A stretch of 64,000 nucleotides of DNA. Origin: Cladorhizidae sp. MBARI D1340-BT2. Taxonomy: Eukaryota > Porifera > Demospongiae > Poecilosclerida > Cladorhizidae. Made by a program: the position numbers and the translations under genes. This document shows positions 1-10,947 of the stretch, piece after piece. Where the stretch lies: assembly GCA_028752905.1 (NCBI GenBank), contig JAQNBH010000013.1, positions 25,633,739 to 25,697,738 on the forward strand. The letters are read 5' to 3'. A model generated the notes under the pieces. The model had not been told where the DNA came from, did not search any database, and was given only the letters and a program-made list of their open reading frames with translations. Each line of letters begins with the position of its first letter. Positions within the stretch are counted from its first letter, which is position 1.

Positions 1-3000
1 TATTTGTGTGTGCCTGTCCTCTATTTGGGTGTGTCTGTGTGCCCGCCATGCATGTGTCCTCTATTTGGGTGTGTCTGTGTGCCCGCCATGCATGTGTTCT
101 CTATTTGGGTGTGTCTGTGTGCCCGCCATGCATGTGTCCTCTATTTGGGTGTGTCTTGTGTGCCCGCCATGCATGTGTTCTCTATCTGGGTGTGTCTGTG
201 TGCCCGCCATGCATGTGTTCTCTATTTGGGTGTGTCTGTGTGCCCGCCATGCATGTGTCCTCTATTTGGGTGTGTCTGTGTGCCCGCCATGCATGTGTTC
301 TCTATTTGGGTGTGTCTGTGTGCCCGCCATGCATGTCTCCTCTATTTGGGTGTGTCTGTGTGCCCGCCATGCATGTGTTCTCTATTTGGGTGTGTCTGTG
401 TGCCCGCCATGCATGTGTCCTCTATTTGGGTGTGTCTGTGTGCCCGCCATGCATGTGTTCTCTATTTGGGTGTGTCTGTGTGCCCGCCATGCATGTGTCC
501 TCTATTTGGGTGTGTCTGTGTGCCCGCCATGCGCATGTGTTCTCTATTTGGGTGTGTCTGTGTGCCCGCCATGCATGTGTCCTCTATTTGGGTGTGTCTG
601 TGTGCCTGCCATGCATGTGTCCTCTATTTGGGTGTGTCTGTGTGCCCGCCATGCATGTGTCCTCTATTTGGGTGTGTCTGTGTGCCCTCTGTGTGCCCGC
701 CATGCATGTGTCCTCTATTTGGGTGTGTCTGTGTGCCCGCCATGCATGTCTCCTCTATTTGGGTGTGTCTGTGTGCCCGCCATGCATGTGTCCTCTATTT
801 GGGTGTGTCTGTGTGCCCGCCATGCATGTGTCCTCTATTTGGGTGTGTCTGTGTGCCCGCCATGCATGTGTCCTCTATTTGGGTGTGTCTGTATGCCCGC
901 CATGCATGTGTTCTCTATTTGGGTGTGTCTGTGTGCCCGCCATGCATGTGTTCTCTATTTGGGTGTGTCTGTGTGCCCGCCATGCATGTGTCCTCTATTT
1001 GGGTGTATCTGTGTGCCCGCCATGCATGTGTTCTCTATTTGGGTGTGTCTGTGTGCCCGCCATGCATGTGTCCTCTATTTGGGTGTGTCTGTGTGCCCGC
1101 CATGCATGTGTCCTCTATTTGGGTGTGTCTGTGAGCCCGCCATGCATGTGTTCTCTATTTGGGTGTGTTTGTGTGCCCGCCATGCATGTGTCCTCTATTT
1201 GGGTGTGTCTGTGTGCCCGCCATGCATGTGTTCTCTATTTGGGTGTGTCTGTGTGCCCGCCATGCATGTGTCCTCTATTTGGGTGTGTCTGTGTGCCCGC
1301 CATGCGCATGTGTTCTCTATTTGTGTGTGCCTGTCCTCTATTTGGGTGTGTCTGTGTGCCCGCCATGCATGTGTCCTCTATTTGGGTGTGTCTGTGTGCC
1401 CGCCATGCATGTGTTCTCTATTTGGGTGTGTCTGTGTGCCCGCCATGCATGTGTCCTCTATTTGGGTGTGTCTTGTGTGCCCGCCATGCATGTGTTCTCT
1501 ATTTGGGTGTGTCTGTGTGCCCGCCATGCATGTGTCCTCTATTTGGGTGTGTCTGTGTGCCCGCCATGCGCATGTGTTCTCTATTTGGGTGTGTCTGTGT
1601 GCCCGCCATGCATGTGTCCTCTATTTGGGTGTGTCTGTGTGCCTGCCATGCATGTGTCCTCTATTTGGGTGTGTCTGTGTGCCCGCCATGCATGTGTCCT
1701 CTATTTGGGTGTGTCTGTGTGCCCGCCATGCATGTGTCCTCTATTTGGGTGTGTCTGTGTGCCCGCCATGCATGTCTCCTCTATTTGGGTGTGTCTGTGT
1801 GCCCGCCATGCATGTGTCCTCTATTTGGGTGTGTCTGTGTGCCCGCCATGCATGTGTCCTCTATTTGGGTGTCTGTGTGCCCGCCATGCATGTGTCCTCT
1901 ATTTGGGTGTGTCTGTATGCCCGCCATGCATGTGTCCTCTATTTGGGTGTGTCTGTGTGCCCGCCATGCATGTGTTCTCTATTTGGGTGTGTCTGTGTGC
2001 CCGCCATGCATGTGTCCTCTATTTGGGTGTGTCTGTGTGCCCGCCATGCATGTGTTCTCTATTTGGGTGTGTCTGTGTGCCAGCCATGCATGTGTCCTCT
2101 ATTTGGGTGTGTCTGTGTGCCCGCCATGCATGTGTCCTCTATTTGGGTGTGTCTGTGAGCCCGCCATGCATGTGTTCTCTATTTGGGTGTGTTTGTGTGC
2201 CCGCCATGCATGTGTCCTCTATTTGGGTGTGTCTGTGTGCCCGCCATGCATGTGTTCTCTATTTGGGTGTGTCTGTGTGCCCGCCATGCATGTGTCCTCT
2301 ATTTGGGTGTGTCTGTGTGCCCGCCATGCATGTCTCCTCTATTTGGATGTGTCTGTGTGCCTGTCATGCATGTCTCCTCTATTTGGGTGTGTCTGCGTGC
2401 CCGCCATGCATGTGTTCTCTATTTGGGTGTGTCTGCGTGCCCGCCATGCATGTGTTCTCTATTTGGGTGTGTCTGTGTGCCTGCCATGCATGTGTTCTCT
2501 ATTTGGGGGTGTCTGTGTGCCGCCATGCATGTCTCCTCTATTTGGGTGTGTCTGTGTGCCCGCCATGCATGTGTCCTCTATTTGGGTGTGTCTGTGTGCC
2601 CGCCATGCATGTGTCCTCTATTTGGGTGTGTCTGTGTGCCCGCCATGCATGTGTCCTCTATTTGGGTGTGTCTGTGTGCCCGCCATGCATGTGTTCTCTA
2701 TTTGGGTGTGTCTGTGTGCCCGCCATGCATGTGTTCTCTATTTGGGTGTGTCTGTGTGCCCGCCATGCATGTGTCCTCTATTTGGGTGTGTCTGTGTGCC
2801 CGCCATGCATGTGTCCTCTATTTGGGTGTGTCTGTGTGCCCGCCATGCATGTGTCCTCTATTTGGGTGTGTCTGTGTGCCCGCCATGCATGTGTCCTCTA
2901 TTTGGGTGTGTCTGTGTGCCCGCCATGCATGTGTTCTCTATTTGGGTGTGTCTGTGTGCCCGCCATGCATGTGTCCTCTATTTGGGTGTGTCTGTGTGCC

Positions 3001-3544
3001 CGCCATGCATGTGTTCTCTATTTGGGTGTGTCTGTGTGCCCGCCATGCATGTGTTCTCTATTTGGGTGTGTCTGTGTGCCCGCCATGCATGTGTTCTCTA
3101 TTTGGGTGTGTCTTGTGTGCCCGCCATGCATGTGTCCTCTATTTGGGTGTGTCTGTGTGCCCGCCATGCATGTGTCCTCTATTTGGGTGTGTCTGTGTGC
3201 CCGCCATGCATGTGTCCTCTATTTGGGTGTGTCTGTGTGCCCGCCATGCATGTGTTCTCTATTTGGGTGTGTCTGTGTGCCCGCCATGCATGTGTCCTCT
3301 ATTTGGGTGTGTCTGTGTGCCCTCCATGCATGTGTCCTCTATTTGGGTGTGTCTGTGTGCCCGCCATGCATGTGTTCTCTATTTGGGTGTGTCTGTGTGC
3401 CCGCCATGCATGTGTCCTCTATTTGGGTGTGTCTGTGTGCCCTCCATGCATGTGTCCTCTATTTGGGTGTGTCTGTGTGCCCGCCATGCATGTCTCCTCT
3501 ATTTGGGTGTGTCTGTGTGCCCGCCATGCATGTGTCCTATATTT
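1..3544. repeat. 40-bp minisatellite, about 88 tandem copies
   Basis: The unit is 40 bp, built from GCCCGCCATG, CATGTGTCCT, CTATTTGGGT and GTGTCTGTGT in order. The main variants are TCCT/TTCT, a GCGC insertion (531, 1303, 1568), TCTTGTG (154, 1471, 3109) and GTGAGCC (1131, 2155). No plus-strand frame of the unit contains a stop, and 40 is not a multiple of three, so all three frames stay open with a 40-residue period. The resulting 376- to 1198-codon ORFs are artefacts of repeat composition. The array starts before the window and ends at about 3544, where unique sequence begins. Confidence 0.97.
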
Positions 3545-3615
3545 GGAATCAACCCTCCAACTGAGCAAACATGCCTCATTTGGGTATTGGCAAAGAAAGT
3601 GAACCCTCAGACGTT

Positions 3616-3707
3616 TCGATTCCAGGCCTGTGGTGAAGTGTTGCTTGACGTAGGCCTGCAGGTCCCGCATGATGCCCGTGTATGCATGCACCCACTTCAC
3701 CTGGTCC
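3616..3707 (-). CDS. Cyclase-associated protein (CAP/Srv2)-like single exon
   Basis: The minus strand reads DQVKWVHAYTGIMRDLQAYV, then KQHFTTGL. This resembles the end of the N-terminal helical domain of adenylyl cyclase-associated protein, an actin-monomer recycling factor, whose family shows a (V)xWVxAY...LQAYxKxxHTTGL pattern. It is preceded by a pyrimidine-rich tract ending in GGCAG (acceptor at 3708). After TTGL the match decays and the donor is weak, so this could be a true exon or a pseudo-exon. The next exon on this strand would have to lie beyond the minisatellite, off the left edge. No other CAP exon is visible. Confidence 0.5.
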
Positions 3708-4406
3708 CTGCCAGGGGAAGCATACACACACACAGGAAGTATCAACAGCTACACACAATGACATCATCCTAGTTCAGAGTGCAACAGGTGTGCACTAACC
3801 AGAGTCGGGGAGTTGGGTGGAAAGCTTGGTATTGCCGCACATGGCATATGTACATGTATGTACATGTATGTACATGTATGTACGGATGTATCTACATGTT
3901 TTCACCATACATTACCTGTTAAAAGCGTGAATGGGTCACTAGTCTTAAATTATGCGGGCTTATGTTAATTGGGAACAACTGTTGTAGTGAAGAGACGATC
4001 GAGAGAAAAAAGCAGATTCGTAGTTAGAGGAAATGAAACTGACTGCAGAGGCAAGTGAGAACAGGTTGCATGCGGAATAGCTGGTGGTAAAGGATGCTGG
4101 AGTTTGATTCTGATATGCTACTCGATTGGTCAGCATACTCTAACTGTGGAGGTGTGGCACCACCTTAAATAATTGTTTCGGTGAATCTGACTGAGCATGC
4201 TCTCACTTCAACCTTGGACAGGTTCAGAATCTGTAAGCTACGTATATTATATACAATATCCTTATCACAATTTAATATGAAGACATGAGTAATATACCTG
4301 ATTCTGCATCAGATTCAGCATCGTTAAAAACGTTTTTACACTGCTATTCCTCCAGATACATTGCCTGGGATGGTGAAAGATTCGCAAACATTTGGCCCCA
4401 AAATAC
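3708..4406. other. Intergenic or intronic, with a short TATGTACA microsatellite
   Basis: No coding feature is supported. About 4.5 copies of an 8-bp TATGTACA-type repeat lie at 3846-3885. The rest is unremarkable AT-rich sequence. Confidence 0.6.
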
Positions 4407-4550
4407 CTGATAAATGCCAATGCAGCCTCTTTCAAGCCAGTGCCATCTGTGAAAGCTTTCATAGCAATCTTAGTAGCATTATCATAGCCAATATGCGGGT
4501 TCAATGCAGTTACTAACATCAAAGATTCATCACGTGGAAATATTTTACAA
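4407..4550 (-). CDS. Fumarate hydratase (class II fumarase)-like exon
   Basis: The minus strand encodes [20 protein letters not shown], followed by [19 protein letters not shown]. This is the near-C-terminal region of class II fumarase, the mitochondrial/cytosolic enzyme that interconverts fumarate and malate; the [14 protein letters not shown] block is highly conserved in that family. The exon is bounded by TTAACAG (acceptor, 4551) and CAG/GTATTT (donor, 4406) and is 144 nt long with consistent phase. The expected last exon (GYLT...EQFD) and the upstream catalytic exon (GSSxMPGKVNP) are not visible nearby. This is therefore an orphan exon or captured fragment. Confidence 0.6.
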
Positions 4551-4995
4551 CTGTTAACTTAAGATACTGCAGCTTACCTTGATTTTTTTCAACAGATCAG
4601 TAGACAGTACTGGCTTCTGCTATGCTAGGGCAATGTCTAGAGCAATCCAATATGAAGACATCAATCATGTGTGTACCAGTATACAGACTAGGGCTTCTGC
4701 TAAAGTGTATGCTAGGGTTAGGAAAATGTCTAGAGATAATTCAAAGTTTGACCAATATGGCATCAATTCCCCTCCCCCCCCCCCTTCTTCATCGCATCTT
4801 TGCTCACCACTCAATGCCTTGCATATATTAAACTAGTATAAGAACTGCCTCTCCATTTGCAACAGTTCTCCTCTCCCTCCTCCTGTTGTAAAGTTTATAG
4901 CTAGAACTTCATGTCATCAATACAATGCAAATGCTTTAGAATGAACTGCCATTCAGCTTCATTGAAGTAAGCCAACAAAGCTTCATTGCACTTAC
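4551..4995. other. Non-coding stretch with an imperfect short direct repeat
   Basis: A motif of the form TTCTGCTA...ATGCTAGGG...ATGTCTAGAG occurs twice (about 4614-4643 and 4695-4738). A C-rich tract lies at 4772-4783. I see no supported gene; the two plus-strand ORFs here are short and of low complexity. Confidence 0.4.
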
Positions 4996-5116
4996 ACACA
5001 CCAGAGAAATCCACCCAGGACACCTCCTTCCTCAGAGGGATTCACGTGATTCCAGGTGGCCAGAGGTTCCTGTGTGGCCTTCCTTGGCAGAGTGGCTTCC
5101 CAGAAAATGTCCATGC
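4996..5116 (-). CDS. Possible coding exon, unidentified
   Basis: The minus strand is open from a CAAACAG acceptor candidate (about 5137) to a consensus TGT/GTAAGT donor at 4995. It contains FWEATLPRKATQEPLATWNH and then VNPSEEGGVLGGFLWCV. The composition is protein-like and the donor is strong, but I do not recognise the family. It lies on the same strand as the fumarase-like and CAP-like exons, which suggests a row of captured or orphan exons. Confidence 0.25.
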
Positions 5117-5157
5117 ATTAATTATGATGCTGTTTGGTAAAGGGATGATAAGCACTA

Positions 5158-5160
<3 letters not shown>

Positions 5161-5189
<29 letters not shown>

Positions 5190-5192
5190 GGG
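5161..5192. repeat. T8-G24 homopolymer tract
   Basis: Eight T are followed by 24 consecutive G (5169-5192). The tract creates the spurious glycine-rich and proline-rich ORFs that cross it. Its length is likely unstable or poorly determined by sequencing. Confidence 0.9.
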
Positions 5193-8100
5193 TTGGTTTG
5201 AAGTGGGGGCACTACACGACCATGCAGTTAATATTGATCCCAACGGCTGACTCGGGGTTGTCATTTTTATTTTCTCTTTGGGCAACAAAAGAGAAAATAT
5301 TTGAATAATGGTAAGGAGGGATAGTTGTGCGGAACAATTGTGTAAATACAAGCTGTTGGTATCAGGTCAGAGAACACAAGAATTATGTATAGAATGGAAC
5401 TAGAATTGTCCATTCTGACCAAAACATACTAGGGAAACTAGAAGGCTGAGGTCAAGAAATTGTGACTTGAAAATCTATATTTCTAACAGGTAATTTTCAG
5501 AGCATTTTCTCATAAACCTCAACATCTCACATCCTGAAGATTATTATACAACACACATTATTGGCAAACATTCCATCATCTCTGACTATAGAATATTTGA
5601 AAGTGTATATAACCATTTCTGATATGGAAGAATCAGCACTGACTTCACACCAGGGTGATGCCCGCACGTACACAGATATGGAATGGTTACTAATAATCTA
5701 CTCTACTCCATTACTATTGCAAGTTGAGTTGAGGTGGGGTACAGGTGGAGAACTTATACAAATTTTTTAAAAAACTTAGGATTATTATATGTACATTGTC
5801 AATGATGGCAACTGCTACTGCCGTCTTGATGCTCTCCATCTTTCTGGATAATTCCACCATTTCTGGACATGAATGTTGTATAATGATTGATAACGAGTCA
5901 TCTGACTGGTTGTGGTAATAGATGAACACAGTCTTATCTCTGTTCTCTTGTGTATATATATATATTAACAAACATGTTTGTTCTTGTTATATTGAATGTG
6001 AATAAACTGAGCTGAGCAAAGGGAGAGGTCCTGCATGCAAACTTGGTGGTGTATGGCCACACCGGATGGCAGTCCTTGCTTTGTCCTGGACAGAACGTCC
6101 CAAGTTACGGGGACGGGGGGGGGGGAATGACCAGGCCTCGTATACCAATATTGTTTTATGATTTGATGTGCACTGCAGCTTCCTGGCAGATTGTCCGAAT
6201 CAGATGCTGTGGGTGTGGTCTCATCTCATGAGAGTGTGCCTCTAAGTGGCGGTATGAGATTAGGTGATAGCATCCAACCAAGTGTAGTGGCAACTGGCGA
6301 CAAATTGGCACCAGATGAGGCGGGTGTGAATTCCAAGAATGTTTAATTAAACTATTTTTGTATATCTGTCTTTTGTTATTGTTGTCAGTAGATGAACTAT
6401 GTGTGTGCTTGACCTGTTTGGGAACACGAGAAAATGGCAATTGTTATTTTTGTTCCGTAATATAAAATCATTATTTATTATTAGAATTGTGTTGAACTCT
6501 GAACTATAACTATCTATGCATACTGCAGCTTTTGTATTGTGGTCGTTTCACGTTCTTCCCTATATAATAGTGTTAATGAAGTCATGTGATCCAGGCATGA
6601 CTGGATCACGTGTAATGTGTCTTGGCCTCTTGTGTGGAACTCAAGTGGATTGGTTCTCTAAAACTATTTTGCAAAAAATAATGTATCGAGGATTGAGAGA
6701 TTAGAGTTGATATATAATTGCTAACATATATACTGATCTACTCTGTTTCTTTGATTCACATAGTGTATGTAGCAACACTATCTCTATGTTCTTCCACTCA
6801 CTGCATTCAGCCATCAAACTTTTGAAAATGGAGGACAATGCAATAAAACAATAACCTCAATAATCAACTTGCTCTCAATGATTCAACTATAATTATATAA
6901 TTATAGTCTTCATTGAGTGCATTGATGCTTACAAAAGCTTGTGGTTATGACCACCTCCATAGATTTGGCACACTTTGCTATATGGCTATATAGCAAAAGA
7001 TAGATCTCTCTGTGTGCTCTCTTTTGATACTAAAATTGTTGCTCTCTTCATTAGGATAAGCTTGGTTGGCATTGGCAGGTGATTCCTGGGAAAACAACGA
7101 GGGTTCTTAGATTTTTCAAATGAAGGTTCCAGAAGCATTTGAACGGACGTCGATTGTAAGCTTTTTCTGCCTTTGCAGACTTTTCAAGGATGAATCTTCA
7201 GTGGCATGAATTTGTAGTATAGCCCACTTTCAGTTTATTGAGCGTGTAATGATTATCCCCGATGAACTCGTGATAATGTTGAATGAATGCTTATCAGCTG
7301 ATTGGTTAAATGATAATTACCATATTATGGTAATTATTCACCTTGTAATGCGAATATCTTGTCGCTGAGAAAATTTCCATGAACCACCACCAGATATTAC
7401 AAACTCTTTCATAGATCCACCTCCACTTCTTTGTTTGCTTAATTTCTTGTGCAGCTCTATGGCCTTATCCTAAACCATTGGACTGTATAACATGCACACG
7501 ATAAAGTAGAAGACTATTATATGATACGGGCAAAAAAAAGGCAAGGTTATTGCAATACGTGTATGAAAATATCCATTGATGCGAATACAGAAGCAGTTGT
7601 GGGACCAGGAGTCCAGGACACTAGTGGGTATACACTTACTGTATTCCTAACGCTCAGCTAAAATACAATCCATCTTGTTTGATCTGTAGTAATTAAACAC
7701 ATTTAGCGAACTACCGGTTATACCACATATAACCGGGAGAATTGAAAGCACGCTCACCATTTAATATATGCACGATATGCCTGACTGAACCAAGTCCAAT
7801 TCACATCGTTTTGATTCTGCTGAAGCAAGATGTCTTTGCTAATGTCTAAAGTACGTCAAGAAAAGCAAGCCTGCAGATAAGGTGCCTACAAGGAGTTGTC
7901 GCACCAGGAAGTGAAGCTGGCAGACAAGAGAGTCAAGCAGCAGTGACTGATCAGCCGATCTTTATGTACACTGTGACACTTGCAGGCTCTTCGTATTGGA
8001 TGGCATATAATTATGGTGGTCTCTCGTGCAACAAGAAAATTCAAAACTTCTGATTTGCTGCTATATACAAGTAGATCATGCCACACCCACTCTACCTGCA

Positions 8101-8214
8101 CCTGTGCACTTCCACCAAATTTCATTGCTGTCAATACCCGATAATGTCATTTATGGGTATCCAAACAAATCACTAGGATAATGGCATTAGTAGCATGCTT
8201 GGGTGCATGCTTGG
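5193..8214. other. 3-kb non-coding stretch
   Basis: I see no ORF with protein-like composition and no recognisable domain on either strand. A G-run lies at 6115-6126. The region is AT-rich. The longest ORFs (about 85-94 codons) look random. Confidence 0.5.
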
Positions 8215-8500
8215 GTACCTATTGGGGATTGTTAACTCCCTATATTGATTTGACCCTATTTTAAAGTGGCAGATAAAAACATTTATAATACTTCAGCTAA
8301 AACTCACTTTGGCGGTGTTTTCGGTTCAGAGCATGCCTGGAATCCTTACATGTGAGGGAAGTAAACCAGCTGCTCCAAAGCATGAAAAACTGTAAAATTT
8401 CATCTTGAAGATCTCGTATATATGTGTGTATCTCACTTTTTTCCACACAAGCAATAAATATTAAAATGGTAAAGGATCGCTAAATTTATAAACGCATTTA
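8215..8500. repeat. Dispersed non-coding repeat family A, copy 1
   Basis: It begins TTGGGGATTGTTAACTCCCT and contains TTTGACCCTATTTT and AACTCACTTTGGC, then AATCCTTA and GGTAAAGGATCGC. The same ordered blocks recur at 14160-14350, 15960-16145 and 16146-16500. There is no coding potential. It is probably a short transposon or SINE-like family; the ends were not resolved. Confidence 0.55.
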
Positions 8501-8854
8501 AGTGGTTCACAGCACTGACCTGTGCTTGATGCATGTGTGCATGCATGGCATGTGCATGTACTTATTACCGTAATAAGCATGGTAAATAATATTTATATTT
8601 AGATGGCTGCATTTAGATGGCTACTTTTATAAAAAGAATTGAAACGAGCCAAAAATGTTTTATATAATTAAAACAAAAAAACTTGACAATGTAGACCACG
8701 AAATCTTTTTATATTACAATGAAGTATTACAATGAAGACCAATCTTTATAAAAAAAGTAAAAAAATATGTATCTGTTTTTTCATAGTTCAAAGTAGTAGA
8801 AATCTTTGAGGTCTAATTATCTTTTTGACCAGTCAATCCTAATATATTACAATA

Positions 8855-8914
8855 ACCTTCTCAATTAATCAACTTGAAATTGTATTCTCTCGATGTTTCG
8901 TTCATCAGGAATAA
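8855..8914 (-). ncRNA. Hammerhead-like motif, stem II deleted
   Basis: On the minus strand ATTCCTGATGAACGAAACAT is followed by CGAG and then AAGTTGATTAATTGAGAAGG. The CTGATGA and CGAAAC boxes of the other hammerhead-like copies are present but joined directly without the stem II hairpin. It is probably a dead copy of the family at 17074, 21890, 23340, 28373 and 61767. Confidence 0.35.
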
Positions 8915-9503
8915 ATAATATATATGGCGGGTTTAAATTTAAATTTTTGTCTTGTGGATTATTCCCCCTTACACATAATTTGTCCAATACAGCAACAACT
9001 TTCTTTTCAACCCTTATCATCGCTTAACTTTTAACTACAGTACTTATATATATAACTACAATCAACTTCCTCCATGTATTTGTTTACTTATTTTTACTCT
9101 TCATATTAGCCTCTTAACTATTGAGTATAATATTTTCCCATTATACAATAAAAATTAAAAAAATTAAAAACAACAGAGAATGGGATTTGATCGTCAAAAT
9201 CATAAACACAGTAATATGCTGACTGCAATCCGTTTGCGTGGGTGGGTTGAGTGGAGGACAGAAGCTTAGGAAAAATGGAGGAAGAAAAGAGATGATTATT
9301 ACAAATCTATAGACTTGTAGCTTACTTAAATGGAAATAGCTGTAAGCTGGTTACATACAAGATCTACAGCTAGTTCTTCTGAGCCTCTCACTGCTGAGGC
9401 TCCTGCGGCTCTCTGACCTCCCCTCCTGTATCCATCCCCATGATCTCCTATATCCTTCCCATCAACTCCAGGATATTCCTCTCCTGGTATGGAAATATTT
9501 CCC

Positions 9504-9645
9504 GTATGGAAATATTTCCCCAAGGAACTTCTCCTGGTGCATATTCTGTCATTAAAATATAACACTCAGTGCACACCCACACCCAGTACCCACTTATCAG
9601 AATCTGCACCTAGGGAAAAGTTCCTTGGGGAAATATTTGCATACC
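9504..9645. repeat. Imperfect inverted repeat (27-bp arms, 87-nt loop)
   Basis: The left arm 9504-9530 (GTATGGAAATATTTCCCCAA then GGAACTT) is the inverse complement of 9618-9644 with one mismatch. An extra partial left copy lies just before it. It could form a stable hairpin or be a short foldback/MITE. It lies next to the truncated 3' end of the LINE at 9667. Confidence 0.7.
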
Positions 9646-9666
9646 AGGGGAAGATTACAGCTGCTA

Positions 9667-10860
9667 TTATATAGTACACCACGTGAGCAAACTAAAAGGG
9701 TGGCCTGTAGCCAAGAAGGGCTTAAAATCTATATTAGTGATATTGCTGAGGATTGATTTGAGAAGGTGGTCATAGGCTGGGAGATGACTGGAAGAGAAAC
9801 AGGGAGCAGAATAGAGAATGTGCATCATCTTAGGGATCGCAAACGAGTGATGCAACAATGTAATAGCATCATGTGATTGCAAATGACAAAGTCTATCGCC
9901 CATCAACTGCAGCAGCTCTGTCTTCTCCCTTACACATGCATCCACTGATTGTAACCCGCCAATAGGAGAGCCCAAGAGATTGGCATTCTCTGGGTTAATG
10001 ATGCTAACTCCTGGAAGAGCAATGAGGACGATCCCGCGAGAGGTAGGATCCTTACAGATCAATTCTGTCTTTCCTCTGTTTAGCTCAAGGCCCAGAGCAC
10101 CTGCTTCAACCTCAATGGTCTTGAGATCACAAATTACATCTTCCCGGTTGCCTCCCAGAGTTCCATCATCCAGATAAAAAACACAGAACTCTGACCTCAG
10201 CTTTGCACACAGTTTCTGAATAGTCAGGCAAAAGAGGAGGGGTCCCAGCGGGTCGCCCTGCTGAACCCCTTCTGAAGACAGCACCACTTCATCACCCCAT
10301 GAGAGTAAAGATGGCGAGCAGTACACTGAGTGGACAAAAGGGAGAAGCTCGGGAATGTACTCCTCAACAGCACCCAACATCTTGTCCCGGCGAATACTGT
10401 TGAAGGCATTTCTGAAGTCCACTTTCATGATCACTTGGTCTTCCTTGAGGTTCTGGAGGTAGATGCGAGCAGCATGCACTGCCGCTTCAACCCCCCGCGT
10501 CACTCCAAAACCTAACTGCCGAGGGGCCAGGATATCAGGAACTTTTTGCATGGCATGAATGCAAGCACACTTAGCAGCAAGTCTGCGCAGGGTGCAGCCC
10601 ACAGCGATAGGGCGAACCCCACCATCCTTCTTACGCAGAGCTACCAGTGAGGCACCAAAGAAATGAGGACGGATGGATACAGGTGTGTCACCTCTTAGAA
10701 TTAGAGATATCAAAGAAGTGAGCGCCCTCAGTAGTGAATGGCCACCTTCACCAGCGGACGGACCCGTGAGGTCTTTGAGATGTTGTGGTCTGAGGCTATC
10801 CTGGCCACCTGCAGATCCATTTGGGAAGGAACGTATGGCTTGAGTTATGATGGCCTCGGT
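9667..10860 (-). pseudogene. LINE reverse transcriptase domain, 3'-truncated
   Basis: The open frame runs to 9667 from beyond the first ATG at 10713, starting with AIITQAIRSFPNGSAGGQDS, then LRPQHLKDL. Conserved RT blocks are visible: KVDFRNAFNSIRR (motif A), EGVQQGDPLGPLLF (motif B) and FYLDDGTLGG (motif C, the YxDD catalytic pair). A non-LTR retrotransposon RT primes cDNA synthesis from nicked target DNA. The protein stops shortly after the thumb region at LLTWCTI, where the 9504-9645 inverted repeat begins, so the C-terminus is missing. The upstream frame is disrupted, so I call it a decayed copy with a preserved RT core. Confidence 0.85.
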
Positions 10861-10947
10861 GACTGAGAAAGAGAATGAGGAAGGGTCAGTGACTGAGAAA
10901 GAGAATGAGGAAGGGTCAGTGACTGAGAAAGAGAATGAGGAAGGGTT
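10858..10947 (-). repeat. 30-bp tandem repeat (3 copies) within the LINE ORF
   Basis: Three copies of GACTGAGAAAGAGAATGAGG plus AAGGGTCAGT occur in tandem. On the minus strand they encode an in-frame 10-residue repeat, DPSSFSFSVT, just before the RT domain. As a multiple of three it preserves the frame. It probably arose by local slippage. Confidence 0.85.

Noticed and set aside
1..3544. CRISPR-like array
   Set aside because: Repeats are contiguous with no unique spacers, and the sequence context is eukaryotic.
4..3772. Five long plus-strand ORFs (376-1198 codons) with Cys-rich repeats
   Set aside because: They are the three frames of one 40-bp tandem repeat that lacks stop codons. The reading frame rotates with each unit, and no start, domain or end distinguishes one as a gene.
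5118..5351. Pro-rich minus ORF and Gly-rich plus ORF around 5169
   Set aside because: Both are produced by the G24 homopolymer.
7886..8134. 82-codon minus ORF
   Set aside because: Random-looking composition, no motif and no conservation visible.
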